NCBI GenBank assembly: GCA_965370045.1
Contig: CBDUSI010000108.1
Location: 1 to 15,343, forward strand
From: CAZONU01 sp965370045
Lineage (GTDB): Bacteria; Planctomycetota; SZUA-567; JAKLDR01
Direction: 5' to 3'
Length of the DNA: 15,343 nucleotides
The position numbers and the translations under genes are program-made. Shown here in pieces: positions 1-8,300 of this stretch (positions within the stretch are counted from its first letter, which is position 1; every line of letters begins with the position of its first letter). The notes under the pieces were generated by a model that was not told the DNA's origin, made no database searches, and saw only the letters and a program-made list of their open reading frames with translations.

Positions 1-109
1 CTGAGTCATACGGAGTTCCGGGTGCTCCACGTTCTGGCCCGGCGGCCGGGGTGGGGTCGCCGAGGCGCTTGATCTTGACTTTCTTGAAGAAGCGTTTCAG
101 GCGACCCAT
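1..109 (-). CDS. Partial gene, N-terminal 36 residues of unknown protein running off the left edge
   Basis: The minus strand has an ATG at 109-107 preceded by a strong ribosome binding site, AGGAGGGTG at 124-116, about 9 bases upstream. The frame stays open to the window edge and reads MGRLKRFFKKVKIKRLG, then a Pro/Gly/Ala-rich stretch. Third codon positions are mostly G or C, as in the other real genes here. The same bases read on the plus strand in the integrase frame use AT-ending codons, so the minus strand is the better coding candidate. The N-terminus is very basic with no signal peptide. The fragment is too short to assign a family. It diverges from the recombinase gene. Confidence 0.45.
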   Translation of the reverse strand, partial: MGRLKRFFKKVKIKRLGDPTPAAGPERGAPGTPYDS

Positions 110-178
110 GCTGCCCACCCTCCTGCTGAGGTCCAAGATCTCTCTGCTCAAGACCAGCTGCGAACACCCACACCGGCG

Positions 179-1030
179 ATGATCCAGGAACACCTGGGGT
201 GTCTCTTCTCGAAGGAGGGGCGCGCGCCCAAGACGGTCAACGAATACCGCGGGGCGCTGCGCGCCTTGTACAACTACGCGCTGACGTTCCTGGACTACGT
301 GCCGGGCGACCCGCGCTGGCCGAACCCCGCGGCGAGGACCAAGCGCATGCGCGAGCCGGCACCCGAGATCACATTCCTGACGGCCGAGCAGATCGACGAG
401 CAACTGGAGGCGCTGGAGAAGGTCGCCCGCGAACAGGAGGCGCGCTTGGCCAAGTCGCTGGCGAATAACTACCCAGGCTCTCTCAACAAGCAGTACGTCG
501 AACGCATGGAGCGCGGGCCGAAGACTACGCGGCAGATGCGCGTGATGGTCGCCACCTACATATTCGCCGGCCTCAGGCGCGCTGAGGCCACCTGGCTGAC
601 TCGCGAAGACGTGCTCCTCGAAGGCGAACGCCCGGTCATCCAGGTCCGAGCCAAGACAATCGATGGCGAGTTCTGGCAGCCGAAGACCAGGGTTAACAGG
701 TCAGTTCCGATATCGCAGCGGCTCCTGCCGATTCTCACCGAGCACGCTGCGACGCTGAGCGAGGACGCCGTCTGGTTCTTCCCGTCGCCCACGGGTGAGC
801 GATGGAGCGAGGACAATTTCAGCGCCGACTTCCGCGAGCACCAGAAGCGCGCGGGACTGAAGTGGCGCACTCTGGATTTCCGGCATACCTTCGGCACTCA
901 CTTGGCAAGGAATGGCGTTTCGCTCTACAAGATATCCAAGCTCATGGGTAACAGTCCGGAGATCTGCCGTCGGCACTACGCGAGTGTGATCTCGGAGGAT
1001 CTGGTGGACGAAGTGGAGTTCGGGGCCTGA
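179..1030 (+). CDS. Tyrosine recombinase/phage-type integrase, N-terminally short
   Basis: Site-specific DNA recombinase of the tyrosine family, 283 aa. Residues 1-40 match only the second half of a SAM-like core-binding domain (TVNEYRGALRALYNYAL). The catalytic domain fills about 65-270. Visible active-site elements are Arg133 in GLRRAE, Lys169 in QPKTR, Arg235 in LDFRHTFGTH and the nucleophile Tyr267 in RRHYASV. The first box-II position (usually HxxR) is Leu232, and the box-III His/Trp position is Asn258 (MGNSPE); as I recall, that form occurs in some integrase subfamilies. No ribosome binding site precedes ATG 179. The frame is open upstream to base 5 but has no ATG, GTG or TTG there, and ends at a TGA at 2-4. 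The usual first 40 or so residues are therefore missing, and the gene is probably 5'-truncated. A broken HhH gene follows in the same frame 54 bases later. Confidence 0.85.
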   Translation: MIQEHLGCLFSKEGRAPKTVNEYRGALRALYNYALTFLDYVPGDPRWPNPAARTKRMREPAPEITFLTAEQIDEQLEALEKVAREQEARLAKSLANNYPGSLNKQYVERMERGPKTTRQMRVMVATYIFAGLRRAEATWLTREDVLLEGERPVIQVRAKTIDGEFWQPKTRVNRSVPISQRLLPILTEHAATLSEDAVWFFPSPTGERWSEDNFSADFREHQKRAGLKWRTLDFRHTFGTHLARNGVSLYKISKLMGNSPEICRRHYASVISEDLVDEVEFGA

Positions 1031-1446
1031 CTCCCGTATCGCAGAGGAGACCACGAAGATGACAAAGAAGAACGCTTCGGGGCGATGCTGGGTGCCGCCC
1101 AGGACAGCCAACTGAGCGTTCGGGGCGGACTTTCGAAGAGAGAACTCATCCGCCAGCTTCGGAGCACCGAGGGCGTCGAGTGCAATCCGAACGAGCCTTC
1201 GATCTGTCGGCAGGCGGATGACTGCCGGTGGCGCGAAGACTGCTTCTCGCATGCCCCTCCGCTGGAGGAGTTGTGGAAGAAGGTAATCGGTTACTGGGGC
1301 ATGCTGGCGGCCCAAGAGGACTTCCTGGCGCGTTTCGTTGCCGGAGACAGGGTCCGGGCGCTCAGGGACCGCCTCCGGGAAGCCATGCTGGCCAAGCTCA
1401 CTGCTCTGAGGAATCGGTGCAGAACGGAACCTGCGCTGATCGATTT

Positions 1447-1478
1447 GCGAAGCGTGGGTGCGAAGCGTGGGTGCGAAG
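1447..1478. repeat. 13-bp tandem duplication (two copies plus 6 bp)
   Basis: The unit GCGAAGCGTGGGT occurs at 1447-1459 and again at 1460-1472, followed by GCGAAG. Both copies encode RSVGAK in their respective frames. The length 13 is not a multiple of three, which breaks the HhH gene. This is visible directly in the sequence and is typical of replication slippage. Confidence 0.95.
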
Positions 1479-1689
1479 ACGGTGGAGAAGCTGCGGGCCG
1501 CCGGCATCAACTCGGTGGACGATCTGATCCGCTCGGGCAATGAGCGGGTAGCCGCCGTGCTCAGAGTCAACCGGGACCGGGCGAAGAACTTGATCAAAGC
1601 CGCACGGAGCCTGTCGGCCGAAAGTTCGGGAATGTCCGACATGTACGCCCGCCTCGACAGGACCTTATCTATGGAATGGCGAGCTGTAG

Positions 1690-1822
1690 CCGCCGCCAAG
1701 CGCTCCTTCAGGACCTTGTTCTCTTCCATAATATATGCAATCACGTGTTGCTGCTCACGATTGACCCAGCCGGCCACAGCTGCCAGGAGTATCTGCCATG
1801 TGCGAATCATCATGGTGGCCAA
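1690..1822 (-). mobile_element. Remnant of an IS-type transposase (N-terminal stub, IS481/IS3-like DDE integrase)
   Basis: From ATG 1822 the minus strand reads WQILLAAVAGWVNREQQHVI, then AYIMEENKVLKERL. This is the characteristic start of a family of integrase-core transposases whose N-terminus reads like GWINRxQQxVIEYLxEENRVLKEQL. Recognition stops after about 42 residues, near 1697. The frame then runs on as ORF shadow, antisense to the HhH gene. The helix-turn-helix and the DDE catalytic core that should follow are absent. The stub therefore marks an old insertion whose body was deleted, probably together with the 3' end of the HhH gene. No ribosome binding site or terminal inverted repeat was identified. 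Confidence 0.7.
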
Positions 1823-1907
1823 TTCTACCGTCGGCGCCAGCCGAAATCAGCCTCGACAGCTCGACCTCAAGTGCCTACCATTTCAATGACTTGGAGATCG
1901 GCGGAGT

Positions 1908-1931
1908 TTCGGAACAGGACGCCCTCCCGAA
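1908..1931 (-). terminator. Weak hairpin downstream of the GH123-like gene
   Basis: TTCGG at 1908-1912 pairs with CCGAA at 1927-1931, and AGG at 1916-1918 with CCT at 1923-1925 inside it. It begins about 30 bases past the TAG of the leftward gene. There is no T-tract, so it is at best a weak or Rho-assisted terminator. Confidence 0.22.
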
Positions 1932-1959
1932 GAGATATTCTGAACCCGGCGCAAGGAAA

Positions 1960-4620
1960 CTACCGACCGGTCCCCAGCTTGCCGGCCACCTCGGCGGCCA
2001 GCTTGTAGATATCGCCGCTGGCCGCCTCCCAGCCGGAACTGGTGAACCAGATCCGCTCCATACCGTTCGGCCGCCGGGGGCCCTCGTTGCGGAGCAACAG
2101 GTAGGCTCGTACGCGGTAGTCGAGCAGCTCCCGGCAGCGCCGGGCCAGGTCAGCCCCGACCCTGGCCTTCCTGGCCGGGTTGAGCAGGGCCTCCTCGATG
2201 AAGATGCGCGCGTGGCAGTCCTGCAGGCTCTCGCGGATGGTCTCGTAACGCATGGTGGGAATGGCCCCGTCCCGGCCCGGAGACAGGAGATGGGTCGTGC
2301 CGGCGAACATGGTCAACGCGCTCCAGCGGGACTCGATATAGCGGTTAATCAGCGGAGCCACCCGGCCGCGCTTGTTCTTGAGGACCGGCCAGAAGTCGGC
2401 CCCCCGGCGCCCGAAGCCCCGGATGCCCCTGGTCTTGCTTCGCGAGGCGCTGGCGGTCAGCCAGGCCTCGATGAACGTGCGCTGCGAGGCCGGGGTCCCG
2501 CCGGCCCCCAGCGAAACGAAAGGTGCGCGCGCCTCCCGGAACGGGTCCCGCCACCCGTAGCCGCGGCGCTCGTCCGGGTCGGTGATCTTCGAGCTGGCCC
2601 AGCGCAACACGCAGGAGCCCACCGGCCGGCCCTGGATGACCTCGTTGCGGTAGTGCGCGTGGAGGGCCCACTTGGGCTTGGCCAGCCCCCCCTCCAGGTC
2701 CTTCATGGCGGTCACGGTGGGCAGGCGGTCGCCGGCCAGGCCCAGCATCATCGAATCGGCCATGCCCCGCTTCCTGAGGAGGTCGTACATGCCGGTGATC
2801 GCCGGCTTCCAGAAGGCCCGGCACTTCGGGGTGCCCCACTTGGGGCCCACCGCCTCGGTCAGCTTGCCGGTCCTGGGGTCGAGCAGGGTGAAGTTGATCT
2901 TGCGGTCCTGTTGCGCCTGCCGGCGATACTCCCCCTGTCCCTGCGAGCTCTGCGAACCCCAGCAGTAGAGGACCACCACCGGGACCTTGCCCATGTGCTT
3001 GATGGCCAGGTCCAGGTACTTCTCGGCGAAGCCCAGGTCCGGCTTGTAGCCGACCCCGTTGCGGGACCAGCGGACCATGCCGTGCTCGTTGCCGAAGTGC
3101 GTCCGGCGGATCATCGTGATGTAAACCACCTTGTTGCCGAGCTCGCCGAGCAGCTTGAAGGACTTGCCCATCAGCTCGAAGTGGCGCTTCGACCACATGG
3201 GCACCTTGTACTGCATGGCCACTGACGGCGGCGACTGGACCAGGCCGACGTAGGTCCGGAAGTCGCGGGGACTGGGCAACGTCCAGTTGGCGACCTTCAT
3301 CTCTATGGGCACCGACACCGACTTCTGGCCCTGTGCGGTGATGGTCAGCTTGCCCTTGTAGAGACCGGGCTTGGCGCCAGCGGGCACGCGCACCGTGACC
3401 CATACCGGCTGCACGGCCCCCTGGCCGGCCTTGTCCCGTCTCCACTTGAGCAGCCCCACCTCCTTCGGCGGGAACTCCTCGATCCCGTCGAACCTGTGCG
3501 CGAAGCCCCGATACACCTTCCCGTCGGGCAGCTCGTAGCGCACCGATGCGCTGATCTTCCCGGGGCCGGTCAGCGGGGTGACCGTGGCCTTCAGGCCCTT
3601 GATCGGTTCGGTGGAACTGGCCACCACCCGGCCGGAGAAGACCCCGTTCCGCGCGCCGCGTATCCTGATCGGCCACAGCGGCTCGTTGAGGTCGCCGTAG
3701 TCGGAGGCCCTCACCCGGCGGAGCATGGACGAGTTCCACACCTGGAAGCCCTTGGGCCGGCCAGCGTGCCCGACGTTGGGCCGCAACGCGCCGGGCCGAG
3801 CGACCAGCTCGAGGCTCTCCAGCCCCAGCCTGGCCCACCAGGCATCCCTGCGAAGCACCCCGGACCGGAGGCTCTTCTTCTTCGAGTTCGTATACATGAT
3901 CTCCGCGGCCGGCGCGTGGTGAAGCTCCACGGCCAGGAGGTTCACGCCCTTCTTCAGCTTGGAAGCCGGAACCTTGAAGTCGCGGATCTCGCGGATGCGC
4001 TTGGCGAAGCGATCCTTATGCTTTTTTGGCTTCATCAACAGCCCGCCGTCGGGCGTCAGGTAGGCCTCCTGGGGGTAGTCCTTGGCGGGAGTGTCCAGCT
4101 TGATCTTGCCGGCCGGGAGGCCGACGCGGGTCAGCTCCTGACCGTTGAGGAACACCCTGGCCCCGCCGATCAGCTTGAGGGAGAGCTTCATGTCCCCGAC
4201 CGCGGCGGGGTTATCCACCCGGAAGCGACCGCGTAGGCAGAGCAGCATCATCCCCAGGCGCAGCCTCAGGAAGGGGCCGCGGTACCGTCCCCAGGAGGAA
4301 TCATCGAAATCCGGCTGGACCCAGCCTTCAGGCGGGAGCTCGGGCGGCATGCGGCGGACCTTTTCGATCACGTTCAGGACCCGCTTCTGCTGGCGCTTCT
4401 TCCCTCCCGGGATGCGGACGCTCTTGTAGCCCTTGACGTGGACCAGCTTGCCGGCCTTGGTCCGGGCCAGGTCGGTCTCCCATATCATGCGGCAGCGCCA
4501 GAAGCTCTCGGTGTCCAGGACGGGCGGGGGCGATTTCTTAACGGCGGGCTTCTGGCCGGCCGGCGCGGACGCGGCGGCCAGTGCGGCGGCCAGCGCGAGC
4601 AGCCCGGCGCGGAGGTGCAT
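1960..4620 (-). CDS. Secreted GH123/DUF4091-like glycoside hydrolase with galactose-binding-like domain
   Basis: An 886-aa exported protein predicted to act on glycans outside the cytoplasm. I chose ATG 4620 because MHLRAGLLALAAALAAASAPAG is a clean signal peptide; the in-frame ATG 4686 would add a charged leader that overlaps the upstream mini-gene. Residues 35-60 carry the LDTESFWR and TDLAR motifs. Residues 95-235 form a beta-sandwich of the galactose-binding type (PPEGWVQPDFDDSSW, VFLNGQELTRV, NLLAVELHH). A second beta region lies near 340-445. The rest reads as a TIM-barrel-like domain beginning WTLPSPRDFRTYVGL, and ends with YETIRESLQD near 791-801, which matches the R-x-E-x-x-R-E-G-x-x-D motif seen late in GH123/DUF4091 proteins. 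I cannot point to the catalytic acids, so the substrate is open. Its start lies 8 bases after the mini-gene stop, suggesting coupled translation. Confidence 0.72.
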   Translation of the reverse strand: MHLRAGLLALAAALAAASAPAGQKPAVKKSPPPVLDTESFWRCRMIWETDLARTKAGKLVHVKGYKSVRIPGGKKRQQKRVLNVIEKVRRMPPELPPEGWVQPDFDDSSWGRYRGPFLRLRLGMMLLCLRGRFRVDNPAAVGDMKLSLKLIGGARVFLNGQELTRVGLPAGKIKLDTPAKDYPQEAYLTPDGGLLMKPKKHKDRFAKRIREIRDFKVPASKLKKGVNLLAVELHHAPAAEIMYTNSKKKSLRSGVLRRDAWWARLGLESLELVARPGALRPNVGHAGRPKGFQVWNSSMLRRVRASDYGDLNEPLWPIRIRGARNGVFSGRVVASSTEPIKGLKATVTPLTGPGKISASVRYELPDGKVYRGFAHRFDGIEEFPPKEVGLLKWRRDKAGQGAVQPVWVTVRVPAGAKPGLYKGKLTITAQGQKSVSVPIEMKVANWTLPSPRDFRTYVGLVQSPPSVAMQYKVPMWSKRHFELMGKSFKLLGELGNKVVYITMIRRTHFGNEHGMVRWSRNGVGYKPDLGFAEKYLDLAIKHMGKVPVVVLYCWGSQSSQGQGEYRRQAQQDRKINFTLLDPRTGKLTEAVGPKWGTPKCRAFWKPAITGMYDLLRKRGMADSMMLGLAGDRLPTVTAMKDLEGGLAKPKWALHAHYRNEVIQGRPVGSCVLRWASSKITDPDERRGYGWRDPFREARAPFVSLGAGGTPASQRTFIEAWLTASASRSKTRGIRGFGRRGADFWPVLKNKRGRVAPLINRYIESRWSALTMFAGTTHLLSPGRDGAIPTMRYETIRESLQDCHARIFIEEALLNPARKARVGADLARRCRELLDYRVRAYLLLRNEGPRRPNGMERIWFTSSGWEAASGDIYKLAAEVAGKLGTGR

Positions 4621-4628
4621 GCCGGGGT

Positions 4629-4790
4629 TCACTTTCCGGTCCCCAGCCGGGCCAGGTCGGTGCCCCAGGTCACCTGCCAGCGCCACAGGCTGGCGGTGTC
4701 CAGGAGCACGGTGCCGGCCTCCTCGCCGGCCGCGGCCGAGGAGGCCAGCCCCAGCGAGAGAACCAGGATTGCGAAAACGGCTCTGCGCAT
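4629..4790 (-). CDS. 53-aa secreted mini-protein repeating the N-terminus of the following GH123-like gene
   Basis: ATG 4790 follows a strong ribosome binding site (TGAGGAGAAG, 4-5 bases upstream). The product starts with a signal peptide (MRRAVFAILVLSLGLASSAA) and ends LARLGTGK before TGA at 4631-4629. Residues 28-53 (VLLDTASLWRW, then TWGTDLARLGTGK) align with residues 34-58 of the next protein (VLDTESFWRC, then IWETDLARTKAGK). At DNA level ACCGACCTGGCCCGG is identical in both. It is therefore a truncated paralogue, either left by deletion between tandem copies or kept as a translated leader. It carries the best ribosome binding site in the block, and the large gene begins 8 bases after its stop, so reinitiation could drive the larger gene. 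Whether the peptide itself works is unknown. Confidence 0.65.
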   Translation of the reverse strand: MRRAVFAILVLSLGLASSAAAGEEAGTVLLDTASLWRWQVTWGTDLARLGTGK

Positions 4791-5090
4791 GCTCACTTCT
4801 CCTCAGCAGGCTGTCGGGAGGGTCCTGTATCTATTAGTCTACTCTGAAAACCGCGGAACGTTGTCACTCTAAGAGATGAGCCGGGGTGTGATCTTCGGTG
4901 GATGCTGCCATGAGCCCCGGGGCCCGGCCGGCCATCTTCTTATCCCGGCTGCCCGCAAGGGGTTGGAGGCAGCCACGGGGCCTTTCATTGTACGCGGCTT
5001 GCACGTGAATTGGGGCAAGAACGGCCCCTCCGCGCTCAGCCTGGCCCCGCGGCGCGGGAGCTCGATCGGAAAACCTGCTATCACGCGCGG
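4791..5090. other. 300-bp stretch without a gene; possible promoter area for the mini-gene/GH123 pair
   Basis: Neither strand holds a convincing coding region. The symporter frame ends at 5091 and no other frame continues its sequence. An AT-richer patch at about 4826-4850, just upstream of the mini-gene ribosome binding site, reads AGTAGACTAATAGATAC on the minus strand and could hold a -10 element. A second TACAAT-like hexamer lies near 4987-4993 on the minus strand. Neither has a well-placed -35, so no promoter is asserted. The stretch probably also contains the scar where the symporter body was lost. Confidence 0.3.
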
Positions 5091-5306
5091 TTAGGAGCCA
5101 GCCCAGGCTGATAGCGTGACCGCCTGGTCCGAGTGGAGCCCGGTACCGAAGGCGTGCATTATCATCATGGCCTTGCCGAAGCGCCGGGGCATGAAGAAGT
5201 CACCGATGTTGTGTACCCGCCTGGCCATCCAGATGCCAAGCACACTGATGCCCACCAGGTACACAATCAGCAGCGTTATGTCCGCGGCGTGAAGCCCCAT
5301 CCACAT
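5091..5306 (-). pseudogene. Sodium:solute symporter (SSS family), N-terminal fragment only
   Basis: The 71-aa frame reads LHAADITLLIVYLVGISVLG (first membrane helix), then ARRV, GDFFMPRRFGKAMMIMHAFG and TGLHSDQAV. These are the conserved opening segments of SSS-family Na+/solute symporters, including the GDFFMPRRFGKAMM signature I associate with planctomycete homologues. Full-length members have about 450-600 residues and 11 or more helices. Here homology ends after SDQAVT, and eight residues of unrelated sequence lead to TAA at 5093-5091. None of the other five frames from 4800 to 5090 resumes the family. The start lies 13 bases after the stop of the sigma/glycosidase fusion, with no strong ribosome binding site, so the intact ancestor was probably in its operon and imported the released sugar. 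As it stands it cannot transport. Confidence 0.8.
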
Positions 5307-5319
5307 GCGAAGGCTCTGC

Positions 5320-8300
5320 CTACTTGCCGCTCGGGCGAACCGAACTGCGCCTGTCGATCTTGAGTCCCACGTGGCGCAGTGCCATGCGAGTTCCGAAAAT
5401 GAGCAGGGTGTTCTCCGCGCCGTACTTGATGGCTGCGGGATCCAGCTTGTGTCTCCGGAGCCGCTTGCCGTTGAGGTACGAGCCCGCGCCGGTCCACCTC
5501 GCGAAGTAGATATGGGCGTCGTGGCCCTTCCAGCTTTCCGGGATGGTCACCTTCGCCATCGCCCAGATCAGGCCTGAGTTCTCGGCCTTGCTGAGCTTCA
5601 CCCAGAGCGGGAGGTCGGGGAGCTTCTCCCATCCGGGGGAGCCGTAAGCTTCCTTTTCGAATCCCGACTTCCTGCCGCCCTTCTTGAAGAGCAGTTCCTT
5701 CAGCACCAGGCTGTCGCCGGGGATCAGTTCGGCCGCCCCGTTCTGCACCAGCGTGCTGTCAGCCGGTTTTGCTTTCGGGGTTTCGGCACCGGTCTTCTTG
5801 AAGACCAGCTCGAACTTGGCCTTCACCTGCGGCTTGAGCTGCACGCGCAGTACCGGGCCGGCGTGCTTCTTCACCTGCTCCACGTCTCCCCCGGAGGATT
5901 GATACTGGTAATTGGCCGGCACGTAGACGAATAGTGAAAAGCTGCGGCCCTTTACGCCGCGCTTGAACGAACCGCTGAGCTTGCCGTCCTTCTCAGACCA
6001 CTTGCAGTCTTCGATCTCGTCGCCGCCCTGGGTGATGTGCCGGTCGGTGGAGAGCAGCTGCGGCGCGCCGGTTCTGCGCCTCAGCGCGGCCACCAGACAG
6101 GAACTCGGCCCCAGCCGGAGCTTCATCTTCTTCGAGAAGACTCCCAGGAAGCGCTGGTCCCAGAAGTCCCAAGCCAGGTACTCGCCCTTCCATGAGTCCC
6201 AGCCGGCGTAATCGGCTTCCTTTACTTGCAGGGCCTTGAGATCGAAGACGCGTTTCTCGACGCCGTAATACCTGGGATTGAAGAAGCCAACCACGTGCCA
6301 CTTCTCGAAGGGCCGGGAGAGGAACATGGCCCAGGCGCGCGGAGTGACGGCCATGTTCTTCTGCAGTGTCTGCAGCTTCGTCTTGGCCTCTTCGGGCGAG
6401 GCGGCTCTATCGCGAAAGCGCTTGGCGTCGCCTCGCAGGGAGGTCTCCCACGCATTCATGATTCCCTGGGGTTCGAACTTGAGCGGCTCGACCTCGGGCA
6501 AGGGCAGGATCCGCTGTACGACGCGCATCTTGCGGAGAGGAGTCTTGAAGAAATCCTGCTCCGTCCAGGTTATTCCCGAGCCGCCCAGTGCCCACATGGA
6601 GCAGATGAAGCGGGCCTGGTCGAGGGTGTTGCCCTGGTTGATATAGAAATCGTCGACCCCCATCCGGCACACATTCTCGAACAGCTTCGGGAAGACGCTC
6701 GGGAACCACCAATGGAACCGCTTCTCGTAGCTGTGCCAGCGGGGACCCAGGTCCGGGCTGGGGGCCAGGATGTCGAGTTCCTCGTTCCCGCAGCCGCCGC
6801 CGGCGCCGGAGCGCATCACCACCGTCTTGCCCTTGCGGGCGGCGCCGCGCCGTGCCGCGGCCACGAATGCCGAGCGGTTGCCCCAGTCGTGCCAGCAGTA
6901 GCGCAGGCCAATATCCGCCCACAGCTCCCAGGTGTCTTCCATCCACTTCACGGCATCGGCGTTTCTGGAATTGAGGCCGATCATCTGGAACCCCGCCGGC
7001 AGCTTGCGGATACCCCCGCTCCCCGGCTTGCCCGGCTTGCCTCTGGCCATACCCGTCTTCATGGCGTCCGCGGGGAGCTGGTGGAGCAGCACCGTGTTCA
7101 GGCCCATGTGGAAACCCATCTTGATGCCGCGGTCGGCCAGGAACTTGGCCTGTCTTCTCATGGAATGGATGTTCATGAAATTGGCCATGTGCAGGTTCTT
7201 GGGCCCCTCTTCGGGACGCCAGATCAGCCCCTTGCCGTGGGAGATGCCGCCCTTCATCTCCGCAATCCCGGCGTACACGTCGCCGGGACAATAGGGAACT
7301 ATCTCCTTGGCCATGAACTCGATGTTCTTCTCGAACACCTCGGCTGCCGGCCAGCTGCGATGCGGGAAGTAGCAGAACTCCGGCCGGGCATGTGCATACT
7401 TTCGCGGGAAGGGACTGGGCTTACCCTTCGCCTTGTACTTGGCTTCGATCTTCGTCACCTCGGGGTTCTTGAACTTGGGGCTGACCCCGCTTCCGATGAG
7501 CAGAACCCGCGCGGGCAGGAACCCCTCCTTGTCGGGCGAAGGCGCTGGCATCTTTTCTGCCTCGCCAGCGACCAACTCCCGGACGGCGACCGCTCCCCCG
7601 GTTCCCAGCAGTACCGCCACGCACACAATCGCCGCGGCCGACCTGACCTTCGCCCACATCAATGTCTTCATGACTGCCTCCGCTGTCGAAAGGACCCGTG
7701 CTGAAGCCACCGCCTTCCCAAGGCAGACCTCTCGTATGGATGCGGGAAGACCGGCAGGAACGACTTCCACAGATTGTTCACTCAGGAAACCCATCAGAAC
7801 CGCAGCCGGTACAGTCACGCCCCGGCGGCGGAGTTTCTCGCGGAGCCTGTGGACGGCGCGCGAAAGCTGCGTCGCTACCGTGCTCCGCGAGCAGCCTACT
7901 TCCGCGGCCACCTCATTTTCAGTTCTGCCTTCGAGGTAGCGCAGGACGATGGCGTCCCGCTGTCTTCGAGGCAGCGAGGCTATCGCCGCGTTCAGCTCCG
8001 GCCCAACGTGTTCCCACGAAACGGCCTCCTGTGGTCTCAATCGCATCCGCTCCATGGCGGCCCCCTGTTCGTGCTTGGCCCGACGAGCCTCAGCGCGGCC
8101 CAGCTTCTGAGCCGAGTTCCGGGCAGTGAGGAACAGCCACCCCGAGAGAGTTGCAGCCCCGGGGATATCCCGTGCCTTGCGCGCAAAGACCACAAAGGTC
8201 ACTTGAGTAGCATCTGCGGCCGCGCCTGCGTCGCCAAGGATTCGCATGCAGGCCGAATACACCATGGCCGAGTGGCGCCGGAGGATCTCGGCAAAGGCTT

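Larger units (their letters stand above)
1085..1889 (+). pseudogene. Helix-hairpin-helix protein, frameshifted by a 13-bp tandem duplication
   Basis: From ATG 1085 the frame encodes a helical region with a four-Cys cluster (C33, C41, C47, C53; possibly metal- or Fe-S-binding), then LRSVGAK at about residue 127, where it shifts. The other frame continues with TVEKLRAAGINSVDDLI and RAKNLIKAARSL, a clear helix-hairpin-helix DNA-binding pair. Deleting one 13-bp repeat at 1447-1472 joins the two halves into one reading frame of about 180 recognisable residues. A better start may be ATG 1059, with GAGGAG at 1044-1049, but that frame stops after 18 codons, so a second lesion near 1078-1083 is possible. 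HhH recognition ends near 1620. From about 1690 to the stop at 1889 the frame is antisense to a transposase stub, so the native C-terminus is probably lost. The specific function is unknown; position after an integrase suggests a mobile-element passenger. Confidence 0.7.

Noticed and set aside
701..1655. Long minus-strand continuation of the transposase stub frame
   Set aside because: After about 42 residues the translation loses all transposase character and lies antisense to the HhH gene and the integrase.
1798..3225. Plus-strand frame of 475 codons opposite the GH123-like gene
   Set aside because: Low-complexity Pro/Gly/Ala/Arg translation with no domain, lying fully antisense to a gene with a signal peptide and recognisable motifs. 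It is a GC-rich shadow.
4621..4686. Earlier in-frame ATG (4686) for the GH123-like protein
   Set aside because: It would put 22 non-hydrophobic residues before a clean signal peptide and overlap the mini-gene, whose stop and spacing fit a start at 4620.
6226..7704. Plus-strand frame of 492 codons opposite the sigma/glycosidase fusion
   Set aside because: Antisense shadow: no family resemblance, and the minus strand has clear sigma and membrane motifs.
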